A stretch of 64,000 nt of DNA from Shimwellia blattae DSM 4481 = NBRC 105725 (GCF_000262305.1 NC_017910.1:1116001-1180000); one strand, 5' to 3'; counted from the first letter of the stretch, positions 17,681 to 26,884 are shown. Numbers and translations: made by a program. The notes: a model not told the origin generated them from the letters alone.

Positions 17681-18442
17681 TTATTTCCACATGGCGTGTT
17701 TGTCGCGGTAGCACTCGACCCACATGGCCGTCGCGCCGCACACGGCCACCGGCATAATGAACAGGTTCAGGACCGGGATCATGGTAAACAGGCTGACCAG
17801 AGTACCGAACTGCATGTTAATGACTTTGCGTTCGCGCAGGGCCGTGCGCATGGTTTTAAACGGCACTTTATGGTTATCGAACGGGTAGTCGGCATATTGC
17901 AGGTTGAGCATCCAGGCGCTGAACAGAAACCAGAGCACCGGTGCCAGGGTCTGGCCAAGGCCGGGGATAAAATAGAGGATCAGCAGCGCAATCGCCCGGG
18001 GCAGGTACCAGGTAAATTTCTGCCATTCGCGCTTCATGATCCGCGGAATGTCTTTCATGATGCCAAAGATGCCTACATCCGGCGGGGTGGTGCCGGTGAG
18101 CCTTGCTTCCAGCTGTTCGGCCAGCAGGCCATTGAAGGGGGCGGCTATCCAGTTGGCAATAGTTGAGAAGAAATAACCAAAAATCAGAAAGAGAGAGATG
18201 ACGGCCAGGGGCCAGAGCAGATAGCTTAGCCACTGTAGCCAGTCAGGGATGTGTGCCAGCAGTGCCGGGATCCAGCTTTCCAGCCGGGTAAACAGCCACC
18301 AGAAGGCGGAGCCCATCAGGAGGATGTTGATCAGTAACGGCAGGATGACAAAGCGGCGGATACCGGGTTCATGGATCAGTTTCCATCCCTGAGAGAAATA
18401 GTGAAATCCGCTGTGTGGGGTGGACGACAATTGTGTAGCCAT
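17681..18442 (-). CDS. cysZ: Sulfate permease / sulfate transport protein CysZ
   Basis: Inner-membrane sulfate importer feeding assimilation; 253 residues, the E. coli length. Membrane segments lie near residues 30-50, 70-95, 150-170 and 205-225, with the conserved GYFFSTIANWIAAPFNGLLA and WYLPRAIALLILYFIPG. The start at 18442 (MATQLSSTPHSGF) matches the family N-terminus. The same frame is open for 52 more codons upstream, but that part is Cys/Phe-rich with no family match and is non-coding. Confidence 0.95.
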   Translation of the reverse strand: MATQLSSTPHSGFHYFSQGWKLIHEPGIRRFVILPLLINILLMGSAFWWLFTRLESWIPALLAHIPDWLQWLSYLLWPLAVISLFLIFGYFFSTIANWIAAPFNGLLAEQLEARLTGTTPPDVGIFGIMKDIPRIMKREWQKFTWYLPRAIALLILYFIPGLGQTLAPVLWFLFSAWMLNLQYADYPFDNHKVPFKTMRTALRERKVINMQFGTLVSLFTMIPVLNLFIMPVAVCGATAMWVECYRDKHAMWK

Positions 18443-18674
18443 TCCGGGGGAGTGCTCCTGTAAATGCAACCAAAAAAGTTGTGCCGCACTATGATAGCGA
18501 ACTGAAAAAGGATAACCAGTTAAGAAATGGTCGAAAAAACAGCAAAAAACACCCTGAGCCTCATCTTTATGGGCTGAAACTTGATAGTCCGCTTGCACTT
18601 ATGGAGATGGGCAAATACTCTTAGGGAATGAATGATTGCCGCGGTGGCAAGGTGTTAGAACAACAGAGAATATA

Positions 18675-19694
18675 ATGATGCAGGATTTGCGTCTGATATT
18701 AATCATTGTTGGCGCGATAGCCATAATAGCCTTACTGGTACATGGTCTGTGGACCAGCCGTAAGGAACGTTCGTCTATTTTTCGTGAGCGCCCGCTTAAG
18801 CGAACGCAAGGGCGGCGCGACGACCAGAATGAGATAGACGATCAGGAAGAAGGGGTTGGCGAGGTCCGGGTCCATCGGGTGAATCCGCCTCAGGATCAGG
18901 GCTCATGGGGCCAGGATGCGCAGCGTCAGCCACAACCGGCTTCGCAGCATCAGTACCAGCCGCCTTACGGGGCACCCCAGCAGCGCCAGCCACAGCCTTA
19001 TCAGCAGGCCGCGCAGCCTGAGCCGGTGCAGCAGCAACAGCCGCAGCCGGTCCAGCAACCGCAGCCTCAGCCTGTTCAGCAGCCGGTGATGCCGCAGCCT
19101 GCACAGCCAGCTTACAGTGCGCCGCAGCCAGCACAACAGCCGCCTGCGCCGCAACAACCGGTACAGCAGCCTGAGCCGGTCTATCAGCAGCCGGTTGCTC
19201 CTGCTGCGCCACAGCCAGCGCAAGCCCCTGCACCGCAGCCCGCTCCGGCACCACAGCAGCCTCAGGAAGCGCCGGCAGCGAAAGAGACCGTTATTGTCAT
19301 GAATGTGGCCGCCCATCCGGGCGCTCAGCTGGACGGTGGCGTACTGCTTAACAGTATTCAACAGGCCGGGTTTAAATTTGGTGAGATGAACATTTTCCAT
19401 CGCCACCTCAGCCCGGACGGTAGCGGGAAAGTTCTGTTCAGCCTCGCCAATATGGTGAAACCCGGCTCTTTTGATCCGGAAAATATGCGCGATTTCGTTA
19501 CGCCTGGCGTCACTATCTTTATGCAGGTGCCCTCTTATGGCGATGCGCTGCAGAACTTTAAACTGATGCTGCAGTCTGCCCAGCATATTGCCGATGACGT
19601 CGGCGGTGTGGTGCTGGACGAACAGCGCCGCATGATGACACCGCAGAAACTGCGTGAGTATCAGGACCGCATCAGGGACGTTATTGGCGGATAA
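18675..19694 (+). CDS. zipA: Cell division protein ZipA
   Basis: Essential membrane anchor tethering FtsZ to the inner membrane at the divisome. The 339-residue protein has its N-terminal transmembrane helix at about residues 6-25 (LILIIVGAIAIIALLVHG). A charged stretch follows, then a Pro/Gln-rich flexible linker from about 75 to 205 made of imperfect PQPVQQ-like repeats, then the FtsZ-binding domain from about 205 (ETVIVMNVAAH) to the end. The start MMQDLRLIL at 18675 matches E. coli; upstream codons are not used. Divergent from cysZ. Confidence 0.96.
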   Translation: MMQDLRLILIIVGAIAIIALLVHGLWTSRKERSSIFRERPLKRTQGRRDDQNEIDDQEEGVGEVRVHRVNPPQDQGSWGQDAQRQPQPASQHQYQPPYGAPQQRQPQPYQQAAQPEPVQQQQPQPVQQPQPQPVQQPVMPQPAQPAYSAPQPAQQPPAPQQPVQQPEPVYQQPVAPAAPQPAQAPAPQPAPAPQQPQEAPAAKETVIVMNVAAHPGAQLDGGVLLNSIQQAGFKFGEMNIFHRHLSPDGSGKVLFSLANMVKPGSFDPENMRDFVTPGVTIFMQVPSYGDALQNFKLMLQSAQHIADDVGGVVLDEQRRMMTPQKLREYQDRIRDVIGG

Positions 19695-19730
19695 TCTCCT
19701 CCAGACGGACGCCCATCACAGCTATCCAGA

Positions 19731-19753
19731 ACCCCCGCCTGCCGGGGGTTTTT
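19731..19753 (+). terminator. Intrinsic terminator of zipA
   Basis: Stem ACCCCCG (19731-19737) / CGGGGGT (19743-19749), loop CCTGC, then T's to 19753. It separates zipA from ligA by 22 bases. Confidence 0.88.
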
Positions 19754-19775
19754 CTTGTTCCCGGGGTAAGTAACT

Positions 19776-21794
19776 ATGGACACCATCGAACAACAACTGG
19801 CCCACCTGCGCGCCACGCTGCGCCACCACGAATACCTGTATCACGTTCAGGATGCACCGGAGATCCCGGATGCGGAATACGACCGGCTGATGCGTGAACT
19901 GCGGGCACTGGAAGAGGCTCACCCGCAACTGATTACGGCGGACTCCCCCACCCAGCGGGTCGGGGCCGCGCCGCTGAGTGAGTTTACCCAGGTAAGCCAC
20001 GAAGTGCCGATGCTGTCGCTGGATAACGTCTTTGACGAAGAGAGCTTCCGGGCCTTTTATAAGCGGGTTCAGGACCGGCTGCGCAATACCGAAGAGATAA
20101 CCTTCTGCTGTGAGCTGAAGCTCGATGGCCTGGCCGTCAGCCTGCTGTACGAAGATGGCCTGCTGGTGCGGGCCTCTACCCGCGGAGACGGGACCACCGG
20201 GGAGAATATCACCGCCAATGTGCGCACCATCCGGGCGATTCCGCTGCGCCTGCAGGGGGAGAATATCCCCGCCCGGGTAGAGGTGCGGGGCGAGGTTTTC
20301 CTCCCCCAGGCCGGGTTTGAAAAGATTAACGAAGAGGCCCGCCGCAGCGGCGGAAAAGTGTTTGCCAACCCGCGCAACGCGGCGGCAGGCTCCCTGCGCC
20401 AGCTGGATCCGCGCATTACCGCCAAACGCCCGCTGACCTTTTACTGCTACGGCTTTGGCCTGCTGGAGGGGGGAACCCTGCCGGACACCCATATGGGGTG
20501 CCTGCAGCAGTTCAAAACCTGGGGGCTGCCGGTCAGCGACCGGGTCCGGTTATGTACCGGCGCACAGGCGGTGCTGGATTTTTATCACCAGGTGGAAACG
20601 GATCGCCCGGGGCTCGGGTTTGATATCGACGGGGTGGTTATCAAGGTCAATGACCGGGCGCTACAGGAGGAGCTGGGGTTTGTGGCCCGGGCGCCCCGCT
20701 GGGCCACGGCGTTTAAATTCCCGGCCCAGGAGCAGATGACAACCGTGCGTGATGTGGAGTTCCAGGTTGGCCGCACCGGCGCAATTACGCCGGTCGCAAG
20801 GCTGGAGCCGGTACAGGTGGCCGGTGTGCTGGTCAGCAATGCTACCCTGCATAATGCCGATGAGATAGACCGGCTGGGGCTGCGGATTGGCGATACAGTA
20901 GTGGTGCGCCGGGCCGGGGATGTGATCCCCCAGGTTGTCGGGGTGGTGATGTCAGAGCGCCCGGAAGATACCCGGGAGATTGTGTTCCCCACTCACTGCC
21001 CGGTTTGCGGCTCTGATGTTGAGCGGGTAGAAGGGGAGGCGGTTGCCCGCTGCACCGGGGGGCTGATTTGCGGCGCCCAGCGTAAAGAGTCGCTGAAGCA
21101 TTTTGTCTCCCGCCGGGCGCTGGATGTGGACGGCATGGGGGAGAAGATAATCGACCAGTTGGTCGACAAAGAGTATGTCCATACCCCGGCCGATCTCTTC
21201 GGGCTGACCGCCGGTGTGCTGACCGGGCTGGACAGAATGGGGCCAAAATCCGCCACCAATCTGGTCAGTGCGCTGGAAAAAGCCAGACAGACCACGTTTG
21301 CCCGCTTCTTATATGCGCTGGGGATCCGCGAAGTTGGCGAAGCCACCGCAGCGGGCCTGGCGGCCTATTTTGGCACCCTTGAGGCGCTGGCCTCTGCCAG
21401 TGTGGATGAGCTGCAAAAAGTGCCGGATGTCGGGGTCGTGGTGGCAAACCACGTGTGCCACTTCTTCCGGGAAGAGAGCAACCGCGAGGTGATCCGCCAG
21501 CTGGTAGAAGATCGCGGTATTCACTGGGAGGCCCCGGTGGTTATCCGGGCAGAGGAGATAGACAGCCCCTTTGCCGGTAAGACCGTGGTGCTGACCGGCT
21601 CCCTGAGTATCATGTCCCGGGATGATGCCAAAGCCCGCCTGGTTGCCCTGGGGGCGAAGGTGAGCGGTAGCGTATCGAAAAAAACCGACCTGGTGATTGC
21701 CGGGGAGGCCGCAGGCTCTAAACTTGCCAAAGCGCAGGAGCTGGGCATCGCGGTGATTGATGAAGCGGAAATGATCCGCTTACTGGGCGAATAA
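19776..21794 (+). CDS. ligA: NAD-dependent DNA ligase LigA
   Basis: Essential NAD+-dependent ligase joining Okazaki fragments. It has 672 residues (E. coli 671). Domain Ia at the N-terminus binds NMN (HHEYLYHVQDAPEIPDAEYD); the adenylated lysine is K115 in CELKLDGLA. OB-fold, a zinc finger of four cysteines (CPVC near 408-411, then C and C near 426 and 432), helix-hairpin-helix repeats (about 440-590) and a C-terminal BRCT domain (about 595-672, GKTVVLTGSLSIMSRDDAK) follow in order. Confidence 0.98.
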   Translation: MDTIEQQLAHLRATLRHHEYLYHVQDAPEIPDAEYDRLMRELRALEEAHPQLITADSPTQRVGAAPLSEFTQVSHEVPMLSLDNVFDEESFRAFYKRVQDRLRNTEEITFCCELKLDGLAVSLLYEDGLLVRASTRGDGTTGENITANVRTIRAIPLRLQGENIPARVEVRGEVFLPQAGFEKINEEARRSGGKVFANPRNAAAGSLRQLDPRITAKRPLTFYCYGFGLLEGGTLPDTHMGCLQQFKTWGLPVSDRVRLCTGAQAVLDFYHQVETDRPGLGFDIDGVVIKVNDRALQEELGFVARAPRWATAFKFPAQEQMTTVRDVEFQVGRTGAITPVARLEPVQVAGVLVSNATLHNADEIDRLGLRIGDTVVVRRAGDVIPQVVGVVMSERPEDTREIVFPTHCPVCGSDVERVEGEAVARCTGGLICGAQRKESLKHFVSRRALDVDGMGEKIIDQLVDKEYVHTPADLFGLTAGVLTGLDRMGPKSATNLVSALEKARQTTFARFLYALGIREVGEATAAGLAAYFGTLEALASASVDELQKVPDVGVVVANHVCHFFREESNREVIRQLVEDRGIHWEAPVVIRAEEIDSPFAGKTVVLTGSLSIMSRDDAKARLVALGAKVSGSVSKKTDLVIAGEAAGSKLAKAQELGIAVIDEAEMIRLLGE

Positions 21795-22010
21795 ATGGAT
21801 AAACAGCAACTGGTGGCGATTGCCAATACGGTGATGCCGTTTGGTAAATATCAGGGGCGGGTGCTTATCGATCTGCCGGAAGAGTACCTGCTGTGGTTTT
21901 CCCGGAAAGGGGAGTTCCCCCGGGGGCAACTGGGGGAGCTGATGGCGCTGACCCTGGCGATTAAAATCGAGGGGCTGGACTCTCTGGTGCGCCCCTTAAA
22001 AAACCGCTAG
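21795..22010 (+). CDS. ypeB: DUF3820 protein YpeB
   Basis: A 71-residue protein of the DUF3820/YpeB family (E. coli 72). It carries the characteristic MPFGKYQGRVLIDLPEEYLLWF. Function unknown; related short domains occur in exonuclease-like proteins. It starts immediately after the ligA stop with no spacer, so it is cotranscribed and probably coupled. Its stop overlaps the convergent yfeH stop. Confidence 0.92.
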   Translation: MDKQQLVAIANTVMPFGKYQGRVLIDLPEEYLLWFSRKGEFPRGQLGELMALTLAIKIEGLDSLVRPLKNR

Positions 22011-23005
22011 CGTTTCGCCGCCAGCGTACTTTCCTGCTCTGCTGCGGCCATGGTCTGGCGCTTATAGCGCCGGGCCAGCACCGCGCAGACCATCAGCTGG
22101 ATCTGGTGAAAGATCATCAGCGGCAGCACCAGTATGCCCACCGTCGCCGCCGGGAACAGAATGTTCGCCATGGGGATGCCGTTAGCAAGGCTCTTTTTCG
22201 AGCCGCAAAACACAATGGTAATTTCATCGGCCTTGCTGAAGCCTGCCCGCCGGGCCACCAGCGTGTTCACGGTGATAACAATAGCCAGCAGCACCAGGCT
22301 CACAACCACAATAAACAGCAGTGTCCCCGCCCCGACTTTATGCCAGATCCCGTGGGTGACCGCCTCACTGAAGGCGGTATACACCACCAGCAGAATCGAT
22401 GACTGATCGGTTTTACCAATCCATTTTTTATGGCGCGCCACAAAGTTACCGGTCCAGGGGCGGGATAAATGCCCCAGCACAAAGGGCACCAGCAATTGCA
22501 GCATAATGCTGCCCACCTGTTGCAGGCTGCCGCTGGCGCCGTGGACATGCATCACCAGCCCCACCAGCAGCGGGGAGAGAAATACTCCCAGCAGGCTGGA
22601 GGCTGAGGCAGAGCAGACCGCCGCCGCCACATTCCCGCCCGCCAGCGAAGTAAACGCAATGGCGGACTGCACCGTGGCGGGCAGAATACACAGATACAGG
22701 AAACCGGCGTAAATTTCCGGGCTGACATCCACCGGCGCCCACCAGCTGAACAGCACCCCCAGCACCGGAAACAGAATAAATGTGCTGCACATCACCCACA
22801 GATGCAGGCGCCAGTGGCTGCTGCCGGCGATAATCGCCGCCCGGGAGAGCTTAGCCCCGTGCATAAAAAACAGCAGGGCGATGGCGGCGGTTGTCAGGCC
22901 GTCAAAGAATCCAACCCACATGCCCGTGGCGGGGAAGAAGGTTGCCAGCAGAACGGTGATGATGAGTGTCAGCGTAAAGGGATCGATAATTTTGAGTAAG
23001 TTCAT
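22007..23005 (-). CDS. yfeH: Bile acid:sodium symporter family protein YfeH
   Basis: A polytopic inner-membrane protein of 332 residues, equal in length to E. coli YfeH, of the SBF-like (bile acid/sodium symporter) family. About nine to ten hydrophobic helices are visible, with family blocks LPATVQSAIAFTSLAGGN and FCGSKKSLANGIPMA. The natural substrate is unknown. It overlaps the convergent ypeB by a few bases and is divergent from xapA. Confidence 0.92.
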   Translation of the reverse strand: MNLLKIIDPFTLTLIITVLLATFFPATGMWVGFFDGLTTAAIALLFFMHGAKLSRAAIIAGSSHWRLHLWVMCSTFILFPVLGVLFSWWAPVDVSPEIYAGFLYLCILPATVQSAIAFTSLAGGNVAAAVCSASASSLLGVFLSPLLVGLVMHVHGASGSLQQVGSIMLQLLVPFVLGHLSRPWTGNFVARHKKWIGKTDQSSILLVVYTAFSEAVTHGIWHKVGAGTLLFIVVVSLVLLAIVITVNTLVARRAGFSKADEITIVFCGSKKSLANGIPMANILFPAATVGILVLPLMIFHQIQLMVCAVLARRYKRQTMAAAEQESTLAAKR

Positions 23006-23101
23006 GAACGCACCTCGGAAAATTCACGAGTGATTGTGCGTAATTTGTCTAAAAAATAAAACGAATTTATGACCTGGAACAGGTAATAACCCCGGTCAGA
23101 G

Positions 23102-23140
23102 CCCCGGGGTAACCGCCGGGCCCGGCTCCCGGTCCGGGGG
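23102..23140. other. GC-rich palindromic cluster between yfeH and xapA
   Basis: Within an otherwise AT-rich 256-base divergent spacer lies a cluster of perfect GC palindromes: CCCCGGGG at 23102-23109, GCCGGGCCCGGC at 23115-23126, and CCGG-rich sequence to about 23140. It is REP-like in character, but I saw no second copy in the window. Confidence 0.4.
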
Positions 23141-23261
23141 CGGGCGTTCAATACCTGCTGACTATCGATCAGCCGGGAAAACTGTATTGGTAATCGATTG
23201 CGTACTCTCGCTATAACTTCGTTTACCTTACTTTTTGATCAGCCGACCTGAAGGACAACCC

Positions 23262-24095
23262 ATGACCGATACCTCTCTTTCCCGGAACCCGTGGACCAGC
23301 GCCGATATTATTCGCAGTTATAAACCCGGATTTACGCCGCGGGTGGCTTTTATTCTGGGCTCCGGCTTAGGGGCACTGGCAGAACAGATAGAAGACGCGG
23401 TGGCCATTTCATATGAAAAGCTGCCCGGATTCCCGGTCAGCACGGTTCACGGCCATGCGGGGGAGCTGGTGCTGGGCCATCTTGCGGGCGTCCCGGTTGC
23501 CTGCATGAAAGGGCGCGGGCACTTCTACGAAGGGCGCGGCATGACCATCATGACCGATGCCATTCGCACCATGAAACTGCTGGGCTGCGAGCTGCTGTTC
23601 TGTACCAATGCGGCAGGATCACTGCGCCCGGAAGTGGGGCCGGGGAGCCTGGTGGCGCTGAGTGATCACATCAATACCATGCCGGGTACGCCGATGGTCG
23701 GGCCTAACGACGACCAGTTTGGCGAGCGTTTCTTCTCGCTGGCGAATGCCTACGACGCGGATTACCGCGCGCTGTTGCAAAGCGTGGCCACAGAGGAGGG
23801 CTTTGCGCTCAGGGAGGGGGTCTTTGTCTCCTATCCCGGGCCGAATTTTGAAACGGCAGCCGAGATCCGCATGATGCAGATTATCGGCGGGGATGTCGTC
23901 GGGATGTCGGTCGTGCCTGAGGTGATCAGCGCACGCCATTGCGGGCTGAAGGTGGCTGCCGTCTCCGCTATTACAAACCTGGCGGAAGGGCTGGGGGATA
24001 TCACACTCTCCCACGCGCAAACCCTGGCCGCCGCTGAGCTTTCCCGCCAGAACTTCATCAGCCTGATTTGCGGGTTCCTGCGCAAGCTGGCCTGA
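23262..24095 (+). CDS. xapA: Purine nucleoside phosphorylase II (xanthosine phosphorylase)
   Basis: Phosphorolytic cleavage of xanthosine, inosine and guanosine to base and ribose-1-phosphate. It has 277 residues as in E. coli XapA. The trimeric PNP family marks are FILGSGLG near residue 30, HGHAGELVLG, RGHFYEGR, TNAAGSLRPEVGPG and the base-binding SYPGPNFETAAE. The start at 23262 follows AAGGACAACCC. It heads xapA-xapB, with xapR downstream on the same strand. Confidence 0.96.
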   Translation: MTDTSLSRNPWTSADIIRSYKPGFTPRVAFILGSGLGALAEQIEDAVAISYEKLPGFPVSTVHGHAGELVLGHLAGVPVACMKGRGHFYEGRGMTIMTDAIRTMKLLGCELLFCTNAAGSLRPEVGPGSLVALSDHINTMPGTPMVGPNDDQFGERFFSLANAYDADYRALLQSVATEEGFALREGVFVSYPGPNFETAAEIRMMQIIGGDVVGMSVVPEVISARHCGLKVAAVSAITNLAEGLGDITLSHAQTLAAAELSRQNFISLICGFLRKLA

Positions 24096-24107
24096 CACAG
24101 GATCATC

Positions 24108-24133
24108 ATCACCCCGCGTCCCGGCGGGGTGAT
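24108..24133 (+). other. Hairpin between xapA and xapB
   Basis: Perfect 10-bp stem ATCACCCCGC / GCGGGGTGAT with a GTCCCG loop and no T-run, 13 bases after the xapA stop. More likely a processing or stabilising element that lowers xapB expression than a terminator. Confidence 0.5.
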
Positions 24134-24156
24134 ACGCTACGACAAGGAACAGAAAA

Positions 24157-25413
24157 ATGGGTATTGTCTCCCGGTTAAAGCTCATGTCGTTTATGCAATA
24201 TTTTATCTGGGGAAGCTGGCTGGTTACCCTGGGATCCTACATGATCAACACGCTCGATTTCAGCGGTGCGAACGTGGGCATGGTGTACAGCTCTAAAGGG
24301 CTGGCGGCGATTGTGATGCCAGGTATTATGGGGATCATCGCCGACAAGTGGTTGCGCGCCGAGCGGGCCTACATGTTATGCCACCTGGTGTGTGCCGGGG
24401 CACTGCTCTGGGCGACCACGGTGACGGACCCGGACACCATGTTCTGGGTGATGTTGATCAATGCGATGGCCTATATGCCGACCATCTCCCTGTCTAACAG
24501 TGTCTCCTACGCGTGTCTGGCACAGGCCGGTCAGGATCCGGCCACGGCATTTCCACCGATTCGCGTGTTCGGCACCCTCGGTTTTATCTGCGCCATGTGG
24601 GCCGTCAGCCTGACGGGGCTGGAGCTCAGCCGTGCCCAGCTCTATATTGCGTCTGGCGCCTCGCTGCTGCTGGCGGTGTATGCGCTCACCCTGCCTCACA
24701 TTCCGGTCGCCGGGAAGAGAACCGCCACATCCTTCGCCAGTAAGCTGGGGCTGGATGCCTTTGTGCTGTTTAAAAATGGGCGCATGGCGGTGTTCTTCCT
24801 GTTTGCCATGATGCTGGGGGCAGTGCTGCAGATAACCAACGTTTTCGGCAATCCTTTCCTGCATGATTTTGCCAGTCACCCGGAGTTTGCCGACAGCTTT
24901 GTGGTGACATACCCTTCGATTTTGCTGTCTGTCTCCCAGATGGCGGAAGTGGGCTTTATTCTGACGATTCCGTTCTTTCTTAAGCGTTTTGGCATCAAAA
25001 CCGTGATGCTGATGAGTATGCTGGCCTGGACATTGCGCTTTGGCTTTTTTGCCTTCGGCGACCCGTCGCCGCTGGGGTTTATCCTGTTGCTGATGTCGAT
25101 GCTCGCTTATGGCTGCGCCTTCGATTTCTTTAATATTTCCGGCTCGGTCTTTGTGGAGCAGGAGGTGGATCCGGCAATTCGCGCCAGCGCCCAGGGGCTG
25201 TTTATGACGATGGTCAACGGTGTTGGCGCATGGGTGGGCTCCATTCTGAGCGGTATGGCGGTGGATTACTTCTCAGTGGATGGCGTAAAAGACTGGCAGA
25301 CCATCTGGTTAGTTTTTGCGGCATACGCACTGGCGCTGGCGGTGATTTTTGCCCTGTGTTTTAAATATCAACATGAGCCTGAAAAGCTGGCGCAGCACTC
25401 CCTTGCCGGTTAA
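24157..25413 (+). CDS. xapB: Xanthosine permease XapB
   Basis: Proton-linked nucleoside importer of the NHS (NupG/XapB) branch of the major facilitator superfamily. It has 418 residues, the E. coli length, with 12 hydrophobic segments. Family blocks are MQYFIWGSWLVTLGSYM at the start, NSVSYACL, FPPIRVFGTLGFI and GCAFDFFNISGSVFVEQEV. It supplies xanthosine to XapA. Confidence 0.96.
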   Translation: MGIVSRLKLMSFMQYFIWGSWLVTLGSYMINTLDFSGANVGMVYSSKGLAAIVMPGIMGIIADKWLRAERAYMLCHLVCAGALLWATTVTDPDTMFWVMLINAMAYMPTISLSNSVSYACLAQAGQDPATAFPPIRVFGTLGFICAMWAVSLTGLELSRAQLYIASGASLLLAVYALTLPHIPVAGKRTATSFASKLGLDAFVLFKNGRMAVFFLFAMMLGAVLQITNVFGNPFLHDFASHPEFADSFVVTYPSILLSVSQMAEVGFILTIPFFLKRFGIKTVMLMSMLAWTLRFGFFAFGDPSPLGFILLLMSMLAYGCAFDFFNISGSVFVEQEVDPAIRASAQGLFMTMVNGVGAWVGSILSGMAVDYFSVDGVKDWQTIWLVFAAYALALAVIFALCFKYQHEPEKLAQHSLAG

Positions 25414-25515
25414 CGCTCATCTGCGGCGGGCGGCATCTGCTGCCTGCCGTTTACAGTCGGGCGATGCAATGTGGTAATTTGGCGCATTATCCTTCCCGCC
25501 TGGAGCGCATAACAC

Positions 25516-26400
25516 ATGGAACGCACGCACCGTATCGATCTGAAGCTACTGCGTTATTTTCTTGCCGTTGCCGAAGAGCTGCATTTTGGACGTGCTGCTG
25601 CCCGCCTGAATATGTCGCAACCCCCCTTAAGCCTGCATATCAAAGAGCTTGAACAGGAGCTCGGTACGCTGTTGTTTATCCGCCATTCGCGCAGTGTGGC
25701 GCTGACCCACGCCGGGAAAATCCTGATGGAGGAGTCCCGGCGTCTGCTGTCCAGCGCCAGCCAGGTGCTGGCGAGAGTCGAACAGATTGGCCGTGGTGAG
25801 GCAGGCAGGATTGAGCTGGGGGTTATTGGTACCGCGATGTGGGGGAAAATGCGCCCGGTGATGCACCGCTTCCTCAGGGAAAACCCTAATGTCGAAGTGC
25901 TGTTTCGCGAAAATATGCCCGCCATGCAGATGGCGATGCTCGAAAGGCGCGAGCTGGATGCCGGTGTCTGGCGTATGGCGACGGAGCCCGCGCCGGGGTT
26001 TTCCAGCCTGCGCCTGCATGAGTCCTCTTTTCTGGTGGCGGTGGCGGAGGGGCATCCCCTGGTGCTCCGCGAGACGGTGCCGCTGAAGGCCCTGCGTAAC
26101 GAATACTTTGTCACTATGCCTTCTGTGCATACGGACTGGGCTTTTTTGCAGCGGGTTTGCCAGATGGCCGGGTTCTCTCCGATGATTATTCGTGAAGTGA
26201 TGGAGCCGCAAACCGTGCTGGCGATGGTCAGTATGGGGATTGGCATTACGCTGATTGCCGATAGCTATGCGCAGATGAACTGGCCCGGGGTGGTGTTCCG
26301 GCCATTAGAAGAGCGCATACCGGCTGATTTGTATATTGTTTATGACCAGCAGCAGGCCACACCGGCACTGGAGAAGCTGATAGCATCGCTGACTGCGTGA
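25516..26400 (+). CDS. xapR: LysR-type activator of the xap genes
   Basis: A 294-residue LysR-family regulator, same length as E. coli XapR, activating xapAB with xanthosine. The N-terminal winged helix-turn-helix is seen in LRYFLAVAEELHFGRAAARLN, continuing through SQPPLS (residues about 11-40). The effector-binding domain covers about 95-294. It is 102 bases downstream of xapB on the same strand with its own ribosome site. Confidence 0.94.
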   Translation: MERTHRIDLKLLRYFLAVAEELHFGRAAARLNMSQPPLSLHIKELEQELGTLLFIRHSRSVALTHAGKILMEESRRLLSSASQVLARVEQIGRGEAGRIELGVIGTAMWGKMRPVMHRFLRENPNVEVLFRENMPAMQMAMLERRELDAGVWRMATEPAPGFSSLRLHESSFLVAVAEGHPLVLRETVPLKALRNEYFVTMPSVHTDWAFLQRVCQMAGFSPMIIREVMEPQTVLAMVSMGIGITLIADSYAQMNWPGVVFRPLEERIPADLYIVYDQQQATPALEKLIASLTA

Positions 26401-26423
26401 GGGTCTGGTTGTCGGGGGGAATC

Positions 26424-26441
26424 TGGTGGGTCGTGCAGGAT
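26424..26441 (-). repeat. Copy of the tRNA-Lys 3' end (rtT-like repeat)
   Basis: Eighteen bases at 26424-26441 repeat exactly the 3' end of lysV (26605-26622), including the CCA, in the same orientation. The match extends five more bases outward with one mismatch. A second fragment of the lysine T-arm, GCAGGTTCGA read on the minus strand, lies about 90 bases further into the block. Between them are hairpins, including a 9-bp stem CTGAATCGC / GCGATTCAG. The arrangement resembles the tRNA-derived rtT repeats behind tyrT. Confidence 0.6.
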
Positions 26442-26570
26442 ATGCCTCGGCCCGTCCGGGGCCTCGCCCTGCGGGTGATGCTGCGCATCAGCCTGAATCG
26501 CTCCCGGCGATTCAGTCGAACCTGCTGCAGGTTCTCATCCTGCACGTCAGGCCAGGGAGAGCACAAAACG

Positions 26571-26597
26571 AAAAAAGCGCCTGAAAGGCGCTTTTTT
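26571..26597. terminator. Terminator of the valUXY-lysV operon
   Basis: Symmetric hairpin A6-GCGCCT / AGGCGC-T6 with a GAA loop, 8 bases beyond the CCA end of lysV. It ends transcription coming from the tRNA operon on the minus strand. Confidence 0.9.
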
Positions 26598-26604
26598 CTG
26601 AATT

Positions 26605-26680
26605 TGGTGGGTCGTGCAGGATTCGAACCTGCGACCAATTGATTAAAAGTCAACTGCTCTACCAACTGAGCTAACGACCC
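26605..26680 (-). tRNA. lysV: tRNA-Lys (anticodon TTT)
   Basis: 76 bases including an encoded CCA. Read on the minus strand: GGGTCGTTAGCTCAGTTGG at the 5' end, anticodon loop CTTTTAA, T-arm GGTTCGAATCC. Last gene of the val-val-val-lys operon, as in E. coli. Confidence 0.98.
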
Positions 26681-26684
26681 GAAG

Positions 26685-26760
26685 TGGTGGGTGATGACGG
26701 GATCGAACCGCCGACCCTCTCCTTGTAAGGGAGATGCTCTCCCAGCTGAGCTAATCACCC
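26685..26760 (-). tRNA. valY: tRNA-Val (anticodon TAC), operon position 3
   Basis: 76 bases including CCA; acceptor stem GGGTGAT, anticodon loop CTTACAA. The anticodon stem is TCTCC/GGAGA, differing from the middle copy by a compensatory pair at positions 27-43. Only 4 bases separate it from lysV. Confidence 0.97.
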
Positions 26761-26808
26761 ACTTCGGTACTGCATAATGTCTGATAAGAAATCCAGCTGG
26801 CGAGAAAG

Positions 26809-26884
26809 TGGTGGGTGATGACGGGATCGAACCGCCGACCCCCTCCTTGTAAGGGAGGTGCTCTCCCAGCTGAGCTAATCACCC
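26809..26884 (-). tRNA. valX: tRNA-Val (anticodon TAC), operon position 2
   Basis: 76 bases including CCA. The anticodon stem is CCTCC/GGAGG, the form found in E. coli valTUXY, with a C27-G43 pair instead of the U27-A43 pair of its two neighbours. Confidence 0.97.

Noticed and set aside
18443..18598. 52-codon upstream extension of cysZ
   Set aside because: Cys/Phe-rich, AT-rich, no match to CysZ N-termini; belongs to the promoter region.
18880..19270. CAG/CCG-rich repetitive stretch in zipA
   Set aside because: It encodes the normal Pro/Gln-rich linker of ZipA, not a satellite or CRISPR.
23102..23140. REP/BIME element between yfeH and xapA
   Set aside because: Palindromic and GC-rich, but no second copy was seen in the window, so only reported as a palindromic cluster.
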